A stretch of DNA of 64,000 nucleotides from Shinisaurus crocodilurus (taxonomy: Eukaryota > Chordata > Lepidosauria > Squamata > Shinisauridae), in the NCBI GenBank assembly GCA_021292165.1, contig CM037876.1, positions 118,177,379 through 118,241,378 of the forward strand, given 5' to 3'. Both the position numbers and the translations under genes were made by a program. The notes under the pieces were generated by a model. That model was not told the origin of the DNA and made no database searches. It saw only the letters and a list, made by a program, of their open reading frames with translations. This document shows positions 34,890-47,000 of this stretch, piece by piece. Within the stretch, counting starts at the first letter, position 1, and every line of letters starts with the position of its first letter.

Positions 34890-35190
34890 TCTAACCACTA
34901 CTTAAATTTCAAATGTTTCTGGGTCATGCATACTACTATATGAGTTATGGTCACACACACTAGTATATGAGCATGATTCATTTGAAGTTGTCTTGATGCA
35001 GGGACTTCTTAGCAAAAGCTAAGGCTGAGGGCATGTTCGTCTGTCCTAGACCTCTCTCATTCTGGCAAGCACAGCAAATCGAAAGAAAGGAAAAATCTGA
35101 CATCTAGCAAACCCAATCCCACCCCCACCTTTTGTAGCTTCATGTATATTCACCAAATCGTAATTACCCTGTAACTATTACGTTCTTCTA

Positions 35191-35310
35191 CAGTGTTCTC
35201 CAACCTTGGGTCCCCAGATGTTTTTGGCCTACCACTCCCAGCATGTTGGCTGGGGCATGCTGGGAGTTGTAGACCAAAAACATCTGGGGACCCAAGGTTG
35301 GAGAACACTG
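35191..35310. mobile_element. Palindromic hAT MITE, subfamily A
   Basis: Complete 120-bp hairpin, CAGTGTTCTCCAACC to GGTTGGAGAACACTG, with arms differing at few sites. The flanking octamers do not match. Confidence 0.9.
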
Positions 35311-35329
35311 CTCTAATATAATAGTATTT

Positions 35330-35330
<1 letters not shown>

Positions 35331-35362
<32 letters not shown>
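35331..35362. repeat. (GT)n microsatellite
   Basis: Sixteen GT units. Confidence 0.95.
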
Positions 35363-35364
<2 letters not shown>

Positions 35365-36190
35365 TAGCTCTAGCTTTCTTACCTTTTGTATTAATTCCAG
35401 CCTATATTATTTCTTTATTCCAGTTTGTTGAAACAAAGCTGTGCTTAGATTTTTGATGTCAACATTATGGAAGATTTTTGATAAAGGAAGCAAGCTTTGG
35501 TTTTATGTAAATTCTGTGGTGCACATTTTTAAAATTGAAATATTATGTTCAGTTACAGTTATTCTTGACAGGGGTACTTGATGGTAGAACGAAAATTAAA
35601 AATCTCTCCCCCCTGGTTGGAACCGAAGGGGCCTTATCACATGAGGAAGGTATCTTCATTCACGAAAGGGTTGTCTTAGACCTCGTTAATTAATTAATTA
35701 ATTAATCACGTTTGTTAATCACCCATCTGGCCAGTCACCCATGTTAGAACATAGTGTGAGAAAACCAAACCTTAACCCAAAGATGTACTCCAGTTACACA
35801 GGAGTTTGTGCAAGCAAAAATGTGAGATTTGCTTTAGAATTTGCTTATAATAGCACTGCATGAACAGCACAAGCATTTCTTGAAGACCGCTAGTGGTTAT
35901 TTTCCTCCTGTTTTCTGTTTATAGTCCATTCCATTACCTTTAGTCACTTTTAATATCATTTTTACTTAACTGAAATAGTAGTTCAGTGATCAGATTCTTG
36001 CTAAACAACAACTTATAAACAATCAGTTTTAGTACAGCAATTACATTGCAAAACTTGTCAGAAGTTTTGATCGGGGCCATCACCACAGCAGTTACTTGGT
36101 ATGTTCGTAATTACCGCATCTTATACAGCTGTTGGTACTGAGCTAGGGGTGGGAAGCATCCTTCCACATGAACCTGCCCATGATTTATCA
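35363..36190. other. No gene recognised
   Basis: AT-rich non-coding sequence with a (TTAA)n tract at 35685-35706 beside a worn LINE tail (AATCACCCATCTGGCCAG). Confidence 0.4.
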
Positions 36191-36194
36191 TATA

Positions 36195-36525
36195 TGTGTC
36201 CCAGCAGAGAGGCTAGGTTGGTGGGTACTTAGATCAGGGCCTTTTTGGTAGAAGCACCCTGATTTTGGAATTCCTTCCTGAGGGAGGTGAGGTTGTCTCC
36301 CCCATTGCTCTGTTTTAGATAGGCAGTAAAGACTGTTCTGTTCCATCAGGCTTTTAATGCTGCTTGAGGTTTTATCTTACTCCCTAGTTTTAACTCTCAG
36401 ATTTTATTTTATTTATAGTTGTGATCCTGTGTTTTATGTTGTGAGGTTTTTAATGGTACGTTTATTGTATATCACCCTGGGTGATAGGCAGAGGCTGCAA
36501 TTCATAAATGTATTAAATAAATAAC
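36195..36525 (+). mobile_element. L2-like LINE 3' end
   Basis: GGAATTCCTTCCTGAGGGAGG, then CATCAGGCTTTTAATGCTGC and CACCCTGGGTGATAGGCAG, ending in ATTAAATAAATAA; this is the usual order of an L2 ORF end and 3' UTR. Confidence 0.6.
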
Positions 36526-37787
36526 ATAAATACATTTATGGAGGGCAGCAGAGCAGTCAGGCTTGAAAACTACTGGTGTGCTACCAACATTTGTAGAATA
36601 ACTACTTTGCTGTCAGTTTCTAGCTTGCTCTGATGACAAACTGCTGGAAAATGTGACTATCCTATATTTCCTTCTATTTTCACCTGATGAATTGAATTCA
36701 TCACTTGTACTTTATCTACACTAAATCTAAGCAGCAGTCTGAAACAAATGGCCGGAAAATCTGATTCAGTAGTATGAAATGTATGTTTATCCATGTGTAT
36801 CTTGCAACACACCCAAAAGAAGTCTGTGCTATTGTGGAAGGAGGAGGGCTTATTTTACACAAGGTTCTCTCTAAGGTGGTGGTTGTGCTGTCTCCCAGCT
36901 TGGCTGGACTTGGGATTAATACAGATCCTTGTATAATAATGTAATGCCATATTGGCCATGGAAATACCTTGGAATAAGCCATATTAAGTGTAGCTTCCAT
37001 GCTTACACTGTTCACCAGTGGATTTAGCAAAGCTGTAAAACCTCTCTCAGAACTCTCGTTGTCCACCCCTGCTGTACAGAGAAAATGAATGTGGATTCTC
37101 TGCAAGGGCAGAGAATTGTCTCAATTTTTATATATGGAGAAATGAAAGCAGTATGCTCCAGTGACTTAGGATGAGCTCAGATGATCAACTTGCTGAGGTT
37201 ACTTATTATCACATTTGTATCCTGCCATTCTTCGAATGAGTTCAGGGTATCGTACATCCTCATAACAATCCTGTTAGATGGGTTGGACTGGGCCAGTGAC
37301 AGACTGGTCTAAGGTCACTGAGTGACATGCATTCTAAGGAGGTATTTTAACCCAGGTCTGCTTGGTCAAAGACCAGTTAGTGGCATGAGATCATTCATTG
37401 CATGACAACCTGGCCACTTGAGGCTTCTATAACTTTTTGATGAGTTGTCATTTGGAAGCTTTTTGATGAACGAAACAAGCTTTGGGGTGGGTTTATCTTA
37501 ACTCTATGGTGCAATATAATGCACCAGTCCTGTCAAAAAGTTGCTTTCCAGCATCTCTTGCAGCCATTAGCCTTCACTGGGAAGAGATGGCCACAAGCAG
37601 GTCATCTGAGTCCTCCCATTACCTGAAAGTTGTCAAGATTATTTGTGGTGGTAGAATAACTTACCCAGGTTTGTTTGTTCAGAGTAAAATGCTTTTAATT
37701 GGAAACATTTTAATAATTTAATTGCACAATAAAGGTGAACAAACTTTCAAGAGAAACCATATTCTAACTATCTCTTTTTCTTTTTAG
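36526..37787. other. Intronic or upstream DNA before first coding exon
   Basis: Holds a decayed tRNA-SINE remnant on minus (about 37198-37400: CCTCATAACAATCCTGTTAG, then CACTGAGTGACATGCATTC). Otherwise unique, ending in the polypyrimidine tract and acceptor at 37787. No non-coding exon could be recognised. Confidence 0.45.
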
Positions 37788-37931
37788 ATTTTTCTCAAGT
37801 TATAAAAATTTGAATGACACCGTAATCAAGTTGGTAGCTAGAACTTCTGAAGATAAATGGCTCAACATTTGCAACAACTCTTCTAGAGAAGATGGCCCAT
37901 TAAATTTTCAGGGAAGGGCACAGATCTCAAG
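37788..37931 (+). other. SH3BP4: SH3BP4 5' UTR part of first coding exon
   Basis: A long pyrimidine tract ending in TTTTTAG (37781-37787) is a strong splice acceptor. The 144 bases that follow up to the ATG are therefore untranslated exon. This implies at least one more non-coding 5' exon and the promoter upstream; I could not identify either in this window. The segment contains an upstream ATG at 37810 whose frame overlaps the main start (see findings). Confidence 0.8.
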
Positions 37932-38049
37932 ATGGCAGCCCAGAGGATTCGTGCTGCGAATGCCAGTGGCCTCCCACGGTGCAAATCTGAGGGGACATTG
38001 ATCGATCTGAGTGAAGAATTTTCAGAAACCAGCTTCAGTTCTGTCAGAG
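37932..38049 (+). CDS. SH3BP4: SH3BP4 coding exon 1
   Basis: Encodes residues 1-39 plus the first base of codon 40. The reading begins [10 protein letters not shown] and contains the serine-rich stretch [13 protein letters not shown], where LIDL fits the clathrin-box pattern. The donor is AGAG/GTGAGC at 38049/38050 and leaves the intron in phase 1. The next exon supplies TG to complete a valine codon. The N-terminus is nearly identical to that known for the mammalian protein. Confidence 0.96.
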
Positions 38050-41000
38050 GTGAGCTTTTGCTCTGTAAGTTGGAGCACCGACAACTTTCAACCAAAATCA
38101 GTGCCTACAAGAGAAGGGGGTTCTATATGCAGATCACAATACAGAAATCTTACTAAGCCATGGTTTGTACTAACCATAATTTCAAACACAGATTTTGACT
38201 TTGACTTCCAATGTGTAGCAGGCAAACCAAGGTTTAGAATTGCTTATCTGCTTTTTTCCTGTCTATTCAGCACTCCGAAGTCTACACACAGTAGCCTCTG
38301 GAGGCAGGGTGATAGCTCTAACTTCAGTTTGTCCATATGTTTGTTTGTTTTGATTGATTGATTGATTGATTGAATATATTTTTGTCCCACTCTGCAGCTG
38401 ATAAGGCTCTCAGAGCAGCTTGAATAAAGCCCATATAAATCAATAACAATAAATAAAACATTAAAAGCAGAAGTTAATCAGAGTGACAGAGCAGCAGTAA
38501 AACTGAAGTCTAAAAGGTTTTTAAAAATTCAACCTACAGTAAAAGGCCTTGGCAAATGATTAAAATTAATTTCACTTGGTGCCAAAAATGAAATGGTACC
38601 AAGCAAAACTCTCTGGAAAGTTTAAACAAGGTGCACTAACTGAAAAGGCCCTGTCTGTGGTCACCATGAGCCATGACTTGCAAATCCACTTCAATCCATG
38701 GTTTCCTATTCTGGTTTGCCAGCCATTAGCAAGCTATGGTTTGTCAATCAGACATTGCACCGATCCATAGTTATGTTTTCTGATACTCAAGTCTTAGTAT
38801 CAGATGTCTCATTATCAGTGTTAGGAGTACAGACCACTTTAGATTATCATTACAGAATGGATTTCACTGATGTAAATATTCTTCTAAGGATGGGGCTGAG
38901 AGTGTCAACCTTTTAAACAAGTGCCAGAAGCAAAGACTTCAGCATGAAAACATATTTACTCTCCAGCACTGTTAACATAATATGACAGGTGTTTCAAGGC
39001 AAGGAGAAGTCTCTTATTTACGTGAGAATTTCATTAAGACAACTCAAGGAAGTGCTCAAAATCACTTAACCATTTATTTTTATTTATTATATTTATACCC
39101 CACCGTTTTTCCTGCAAGGAACCCAAGGCGGCTCACATAATCCTCCTCCTCTCCATCTTATCCTCTCAACAACTCTGTGAGAGACTTAGTCAGGCTGAGA
39201 CTTAGTGACTGGCCCAAAGTCACCCAATGAGCTTCATGTCCAAGTGGGGACTAGAACCCAGATCTCCCGAGTCCCAGTCCAACACTCTCACCACTACGCC
39301 ACCCTGGCTAGGATGATGTCTGAATTGAGCTAGAGTCTTTCAAATGACATAATCTGGAGATGGGGAAACTGCTTTCAAAGGCTTCTGGTGGAGTTCAGCA
39401 TCCTGCCCTTCAAGTTCCACCCCGGCACACTCCCAGAAAGAGGCTCCCGCAGTCTCCTCCTAACTTGACTACATAATTCAGTAGTAATCAGTGGAGGCTG
39501 GTGGCTCCAATGTCAGCAGGGCTGTGCATCCGCTCCGGATTTTACTCCGGCACCATGGAGAGCTTCTTAAAAGTTCGGAGTAAAATCCGGAGTGGATTAA
39601 CAGCCCCACTGACATTGGAGCCAGCAGCCTCCACTAAGTATGCTATATATGTTTTGGCAAGGGGGATGTGTGGCATAAGTGGCAGATGATGGCCTGGCTA
39701 TTATTGGTTAAAATTGAAGGGAGCGGGGCGTAGCTCAATGATAGAGTATCTGCTTTCCCAGGTTCAGTCCCTGACATCTCCACATAAGTCTGGGAAAGAC
39801 TCATGTCTGACACTCTAGAGCAGTGTTTTCCAACCTTGGGTCCCCAGATGTGTTTGGCCTACAACTCCCAGCATGCCCCAGCCAGAGGAGAACACCTGCT
39901 CTAGAGAGTTGTTGGCAGTCAGCATAGATTATACTGAGCTAGATGGACTAACAGTCTGACTCAGTCTGACCTTTCACAATGCAGAAGATTTTTTTCCTGC
40001 ACAATGTTCAGTGCATTTTGGAGTGCGTAAGAACGTAAGAAGGGCCGTGCTGGCTCAGACCGTAGGCCTATCTAGCCCAGCATTCTGTTCACACAGCGGG
40101 AAGCCCACAAGTAGGACATGAGTGCAATTAAATTAAAATCAAATCAAACCAAAGTAATACACTGTACACCCCATGTATCGAATTCAACATTCATTCTCCA
40201 TTTATCTTCAACGAAAAAGAAATGATGGCAGTAAGGTGTATTTTAGTATTTCAAGTTCATTACAGATACAGGTTAAAGCACTATAAGTTTTAAAGTTCAA
40301 ATCTCAGCTTCGGCATGAACTCACTGAATGGCCATACTGTATTCAGACATGCTGCCCCATATAATATGAAGAAGGTCGAAGAAGGCTGACACCATCTGCT
40401 GGGTCTGCATGTTTTTAAAGCAGCCATTTAGCTGCTGCTGGTAAACTGGTATTGTTGTTTCCGTGATTCATATGGCAGGGCTGAAGCATGCCAGAGGCCA
40501 CCTGGCAAGTTAACTGGATGTCTTATGTTCAGGGATACTTTGTGTGACAAGGTTCTAGAGTGAGGAGAAATTTGGGGTTACCCAATTTTGGGTTAGCTTT
40601 TGTTTAGCCAAAAGTATTCAATGCCTAATGAAACCGTGAGTTCCTTGTAGGAAATGGCACTTGAGGCATTCATGACCAAACAGATGTGTACTGTTCCTAT
40701 ATTTGTCACATGCTGTGTCTTTGGGATTCAGTCAATGGATACATAGCTGAGAGAGATTTAATGGTTACTGAAAATAAACTTGATCCAGAGATGGAAAACA
40801 TTGCCCCTGGCAGAATGTGGCCTAGTGAAGTGGCCTGCATTAGCCACCTGTGCCCGTGGTAGGGAGGTGTGTGCACGGCAACTATGTTCAGTTTTTCTTC
40901 TCTTCTATCCAAAAATGGGGTGAAGATAGAGAAGAACTTGGCATGGCTGAGGAAGGAGAAATCATTCTGTTACCCTCCTTCACTAAATGTGAAACATTCC

Positions 41001-44000
41001 CTTAGTTTCTTGCTGCATATTTTAAATTTCTATTTGCAGGGGTGTTTGAGTACCCCACTTCTCTAAAGTCAAACATTACTCTTTCCCTTGAAGCCAAGTT
41101 GAATCAACCAACATTTATCCCATTGGTGATAAAACTACGGTTACAAAACATGCTGCTTGACATGCTACATGTAAGGTCACCAAGGCCTATTTCTCACTGA
41201 GGAACCTGTGTTTGGACTATACCATTTCAGGATGCAGGGAGGGCTTTCATGAATGACCTGCTTTGCACATTATGGCAATTCCTGGTTGGTTTAACCCAGA
41301 AATTGCTGATATCTAGTGGGAGTGAGTGGGCATGCTGCCTCCACGTGCTCCTAAACAACCCAGAGTTTCTGGGTTTGGATGTCACAATAACAACCCAAGA
41401 ACGAGTTTCCTGGATTGTTAATTGAAAGCGGAAGTGATAAGCATGCGGCAGGCAGTGTGCCCACTCAGCGATTCCTGGGTTAAACTTCTCGTGGGTTGTT
41501 GTTACATGCAAACTGGGCCATTGAATGTTACTCCATACAAAAAGGGACCTGAGTAAGCACCAGGCAAGCATCTCTCGAGAAACAGTTTCAAAGATGGGGC
41601 ATCAAAACTGAGAATTACCTCCAGGGAAATCTGTTGGGGACTGCATGTCAAATAGTTGCAGGGCCAGAGCCACTCCGCACTCTCTTTTTCCCTGCTCTTT
41701 GGGGGTCAAGGAGGGGCAATAATGGGGCCACAGCACATGGGTAGATGAGGGTTAACCCTTCCTTCCCCCTAAAAATCCCCCCACCCATGGCAATATGGCT
41801 CTTAAAAGGTTTCCTTGGCACCAGGGGAAAAGCTTTTTTGAAAATGTAATAGCCACTCAGGGAGGGGAGGGTTTACTCTTCCCTTCCCAGCTGTGTCACC
41901 CCTCCAGCTCCCCCGTGCAGCAGTTAAGCTCAAAGGTGCCTTCAGGCTTGAGAGGAGCCCAGGCAAGGCGCCTTCCATGGCCCCACCACTCCCCTGGCTG
42001 CTGCTGCCCCCCGCTGCTCTTGCTGCTGCCACTTGCCTGCCCTGCTTTGTTTTTTAACCTGCAGCAGCAATGGAACAGTACTCTCCTCTTCCTCCTCTCC
42101 CCCCTGGCTTCTTCCCACCAGTGCACGCTGTAAAGCATTATTCTCCAGCCTTGGGTCCCCAGATGTTTTTGGCCTACAACTCCCAGCATGCCCCAGCCAG
42201 CTATGCTGGGAGTTGTAGGCCAAAAACATCTGGGGACCCAAGATCGGAGAACACTGCTGTAAAAGAAAGTGCTGCACCTGGTGATCAAGGCTGCAGCTAC
42301 ACACCACTTTAATTTCCCCAAGTGTGAGAGTGGCGATAGGCTGAACGAATCAGACACTGCCTTGGGGAGGGTGCAACTAATGAAGGCACCGGAGCAGTGA
42401 GATGCCTGCCCCCTTGCCACTCTGGTGCCTTCATTGGCTGCGTGCTTAGACAAGGTTTTCTTTAATTGACTACCTCCATGGTTGCCAAGTCTCACAGGTC
42501 TGCAAGGCCTGTCCTACTACTGAGCAGCCTGCTAACAGCACAACTGCAGTAATCCCTGCCTGGATGTTACTAGAGCATGGATAACTGAAGCAAAATCCAT
42601 CCTCTCCAGATAGGGTCACAGCTGGCAAACCAGCCTAAGCTGGTAAAAAGCACTTCTGGCCTACCACCACCATCTGAGCTTCCCGGAGTCGAGGAGAACT
42701 CTGAAACTACGTACAGTACTTGGTCCCTTGAGGGAGTGCAATTCCATCTGGGACCAGTTTCCCTACCCACAGGACCTCAGTCTTCTCTGGATCAAGTTTC
42801 AGCTTGTTGGTTCTCATCCATCCCAAAATTGCCTCCAGCCATTGGTTTGAGAGTTCCACGTCTTCCCTGATATGTGTAGATAGAAATGAAAGGTAGAGCC
42901 GAACGTCATCTGAATATGGATGACTCCTCAGCCCAAACCTCTGGATGACCTCTCCCAGTGGTTTCATGTATATATTAAAAAGCATAGGGAACAAGATAGA
43001 CCCTTGCCACACCCCATAAGCCAATGGCCATGGGGTAGAGCAGTAGTCCTCCAGCACCACCTTCTGAGACTGATCTTCCAGGAAAGACTAAAGCCACCAT
43101 AACACCATGCCTCCCCAGCCCTTGAGGGTCTGTCTTAAAATCTGCATCATCCAGTCCTTTCTTGTGGCAAAATTGGTATGTGCCACGAAAATGTCCTCTT
43201 GGACATACAGGCCAGTGGCTTACGCTGGCTCAGCTTGTCTTGAGCGTGGAAAGCTAAGCAGGGTCAGGCCTGGTTGTTACTTGGATGGGAGACCCCTCCC
43301 CTAGTTTCCTGCATTGAGCAGGGGGTTGGACTCGATGACCTTGTAGGCTCCTTCCAACTCTATGATCTATGAATCTATGAATGTGAGTGCATGTCGTTCT
43401 TTTGCTGAGAAGCTAAATTTTTCATTTTTGTGAGTAGTTCCCCCCCCCCCCGCATGAGGGGTTGGTTGGTTTGTATATAATTTTAATGATGACTGTTAAG
43501 CTATAGGAAGTGCTGAGATCCTGGCCTTAAAGTGGAGGGTTGGACTAGATGGCCTTATTGTTCTTTATGGGCCTAAGACTAATACGCTGTCTCCTTTAAT
43601 ATGCTCAGATGGTGATTACCCAGATTTGTGTGCTTTAAGACCTCTAAGCTTCTCAGTCTGCAATTAGTATCTTCATTTCTCCTCACTCGTTTATATCAGC
43701 TCTGCTTTGGCACTCTGCTTTGGTATTCCTTAAGTGTGGCTTTTCCCTAGTCTAAGTTACCTGGAAGCATTTGTATTCTTCTCATGCAGTGCCTTCCTCT
43801 CATCTTGCGTGTTCTGTGCATTCTTCAATAACTATAAAACACTTCCTTTGCATGTTTGGTGCAAGATTAAATTCCACTTAACGCTCCGTAATGCTTACTC
43901 CTATATTATATTTTTCCTTTGAATCTTTTACTCACTATGAGCCTTTGAGTTTGTTTCTTTGAAACAAAGAAAATAAGTCTGTATGTGTATTTGTGTGTGA

Positions 44001-47000
44001 TATAGGCTCTCTTAGTGTACAAATTATCTTCCAGTCTTTCTATAAAACTTCCACTGATATAAGACTCCTCTTTTTAACATGAAGCAATTGCCTACAACCT
44101 ATACAGGAGAATATGAAAGAATCCAAAAGGGAGAGGCCCCTCTGATTTCTGGCAGACCCAGATATCATACAGCTGTTTCTTTAGGTTTGGCTCTTGCTAG
44201 TCTGGAGCCAGATTCCCAAGTTAATAAGGCAATTGTAAAAACAATCAGATATAGGAGTAACTTGATGCTTCCAAATGCAAGTCCAAGTGCTGGCTCAGGC
44301 AGCATTGCAACTGTTTTACCAATATAATAATGCTGAATCAGTTAATGACCAAGGATTCCCAATAATCCTGCTTTTCCTATCATGCCTTTGTTACTTGCCA
44401 GAGCCACATCTAGCACAGCAGCTCCTTGAGCATTTTGTGATGAATTTGTGAACAAATTTGCTCTGCAAGGATTTGAGCCCACCATGTAACTCACGCACAC
44501 GCACACACACACACAGAGTAGATTTTTCCAGTGCAATCCTATACATGTCTACTCAAAAGTAAGTTGCACAGAATGAAGTGAGGCTTAGCCTCCAGTAAGT
44601 GGGTATAGGCTTGCAGCTTTGGATGCACATAATGCAGTGCAAAGTAGAATTAATCTCTTGGAGGATCTCTTGAACAATAATCATTTCTCACACATGAACA
44701 ACAACACATAGTATCCTTTTATAGTCAGTAAAACTCATTTGGTGAAGAAGAGCTGGGGGTTTGTAGGTTATAGATGAGTGGGTCTTAAAGGATGTACTTA
44801 ATGCATGCATGATTCTGGGTATGAGCCAATAGTGCTTCAGTGATCAGTGCAACTTGTGCAGTATGGCTAGAGAATCGCACCATTTGCAGTTGCTCATTTA
44901 CGCTCCTTTTTGCTTTGCAGTGCCTTCTCCTAGTGCCTTGATGGTCGACAATCTGACATCATTTGGAAATGCAAAGGAAGTCATAGCGATTAAAGACTAC
45001 TGCCCAAACAACTTCACCACCTTGAAGTTCTCCAAGGGCGACCACCTTTATGTCTTAGATACCTCAGGGGGTGAGTGGTGGTATGCTCACAATACCACCG
45101 AGATGGGTTACATCCCATCCTCCTATGTCCAGCCTGTAAACTACCGGAACTCTTCTTTAACTGACAGTGGAATGATAGACAATCTGCTTGAAAGCTCCGA
45201 TGAGGGAGCCAAAGAGCTCGATCTGCTTGGAGACTGGACAGACATAAAGTGGAACTTGACCAAAAACAACCCTTTTTTGAATAACACGCAGACTAACCCT
45301 TTTCTGAATGGGAGTGTGCAGGTAATGCCTGACAGGGACAAGGAGTGTTCCCTCCAAAGCACAGTGGATTTGTTGCTCTTCGACACAGGGGTGCCTACGT
45401 TTACAGGGTCGAGCTCTGCAATGAATAGCAGTGTAGGTAACCATCTTGATGAAATTCCATCGATGAATGGATTTGAGTTTGATCAGCCAAGCAGACGGGA
45501 CAATCCTTTTTTCAGAAGCAAACGTTCATACAGTTTATCAGAGCTGTCAGTACTTCAGGCAAAGTCAGAAAATCCAGCATCCTCGGGCTTCTTCACAGGG
45601 TTGAAATCTCCTACCCCGGAGCAATTCCAGAGCAGGGAAGACTTCAGAGCTGCATGGCTGAACCATCGGAAATTAGCAAGATCGTGCCATGACTTGGATC
45701 TTCTGGGCCAGAACCCTGGTTGGGGTCAGACACAACCTGTGGAGACGAACATCGTTTGCAGGCTGGATAGTTCTGGGGGAGCAGTTCAGCTTCCAGATAC
45801 AAATATTAATATTCGTATTCCAGAAGGACACGTAATTGCTGGAGATACACAACAGATCTCCATGAAAGCTCTGTTGGATCCACCTCTGGAGCTCAACAGT
45901 GATAAATGCAGCGCAATAAGCCCTGTGCTGGAGATTAAGCTGAGCAACATGGAAATCAGAACCTCCATCATACTGGAGATGAAAATTTCTGCAGAAATTA
46001 AGAACGACATTGTGAGTAAGAGTTTAGTAGAAGTGCAGTGCCTGCGGAGTGACATGAAGGAAGGCCCATATGCACCATTGCAACTAAGATATTGCTATGG
46101 AGACACAATCCAGGTTCAGCTGGAGAACCTGGAGCCTTGTATGTATATAGCGGTTGTAGCTCAAGGACAGAACATTCTATATCCTTACACTGTTTGGGAT
46201 TACATCAGTAAAAAAATCACAGTTGGTGTCTATGGTCCAAAGCACATCCATCCTTCTTTTAAAACAGTGGTTGCCATCTTTGGACATGATTGTGCTCCAA
46301 AGACTCTGTTAGTGAGTGAAGTCACACGTCAAGTACACTGTACTGCACCCGTGGCACTGCAGTTGTGGGGTAAGCACCAATTTGCCTTAGCGAGGCCGCA
46401 AGATCTAAAGCTTTGCATGTTTTCAAACATGACTAATTATGAGGTGAGAGCCAACGAGCAGGCAAAAATAGTGAGGGGCTTCCAAATGAAACTGGGCAAA
46501 GTCAGCCGCCTCATCTTCCCCATCATGTCGCATGATCCAAATGAGCTGTCTGATTTCACATTGAGAATACAAGTCAAGGATGACAAGGATGCCATACTGA
46601 CTCAGTTCTGTGTCCAGACACCGCAGCCACCTCCCAAAAGCGCCATCAGGTCCACTGGACAGCGAAGATTCCTGAAGAAAAATGAGGTCGGAAAAATCAT
46701 CTTGTCACCTCTTGCAACCACCAGCAAATATCCAGTCTTCCAGGATCGGACTGTGGGAAGCCTAAAATATGGCAAACTGCTAAAAACAGTGGTGAGGCAA
46801 AACAAGAACCATTATCTCTTGGAATATAAGAAAGGGGACGCCATAGCTTTGCTAAGTGAGGAGAAAATCAAGTTAAAAGGTCAGCTCTGGACAAAGGAAT
46901 GGTACATTGGTTACTATCAGGGTAAAATTGGTCTTGTCCACACCAAAAACGTTTTAGTTGTTGGGAAAGTCAAGCCAAATTTTTTTTCTGGACCTGAGCT

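Noticed and set aside
39716..39790. A tRNA gene
   Set aside because: A- and B-box-like words are present, but no proper cloverleaf or anticodon stem is evident, and SINE body sequence follows.
43208..43380. A functional 5S rRNA gene
   Set aside because: Only the promoter-like middle of 5S is present and it runs into a CR1-type tail; this is a SINE.
44854..44920. An alternative SH3BP4 start at the in-frame ATG 44854
   Set aside because: It lies upstream of a strong splice acceptor, and the true N-terminus with its LIDL motif is encoded in the exon at 37932.
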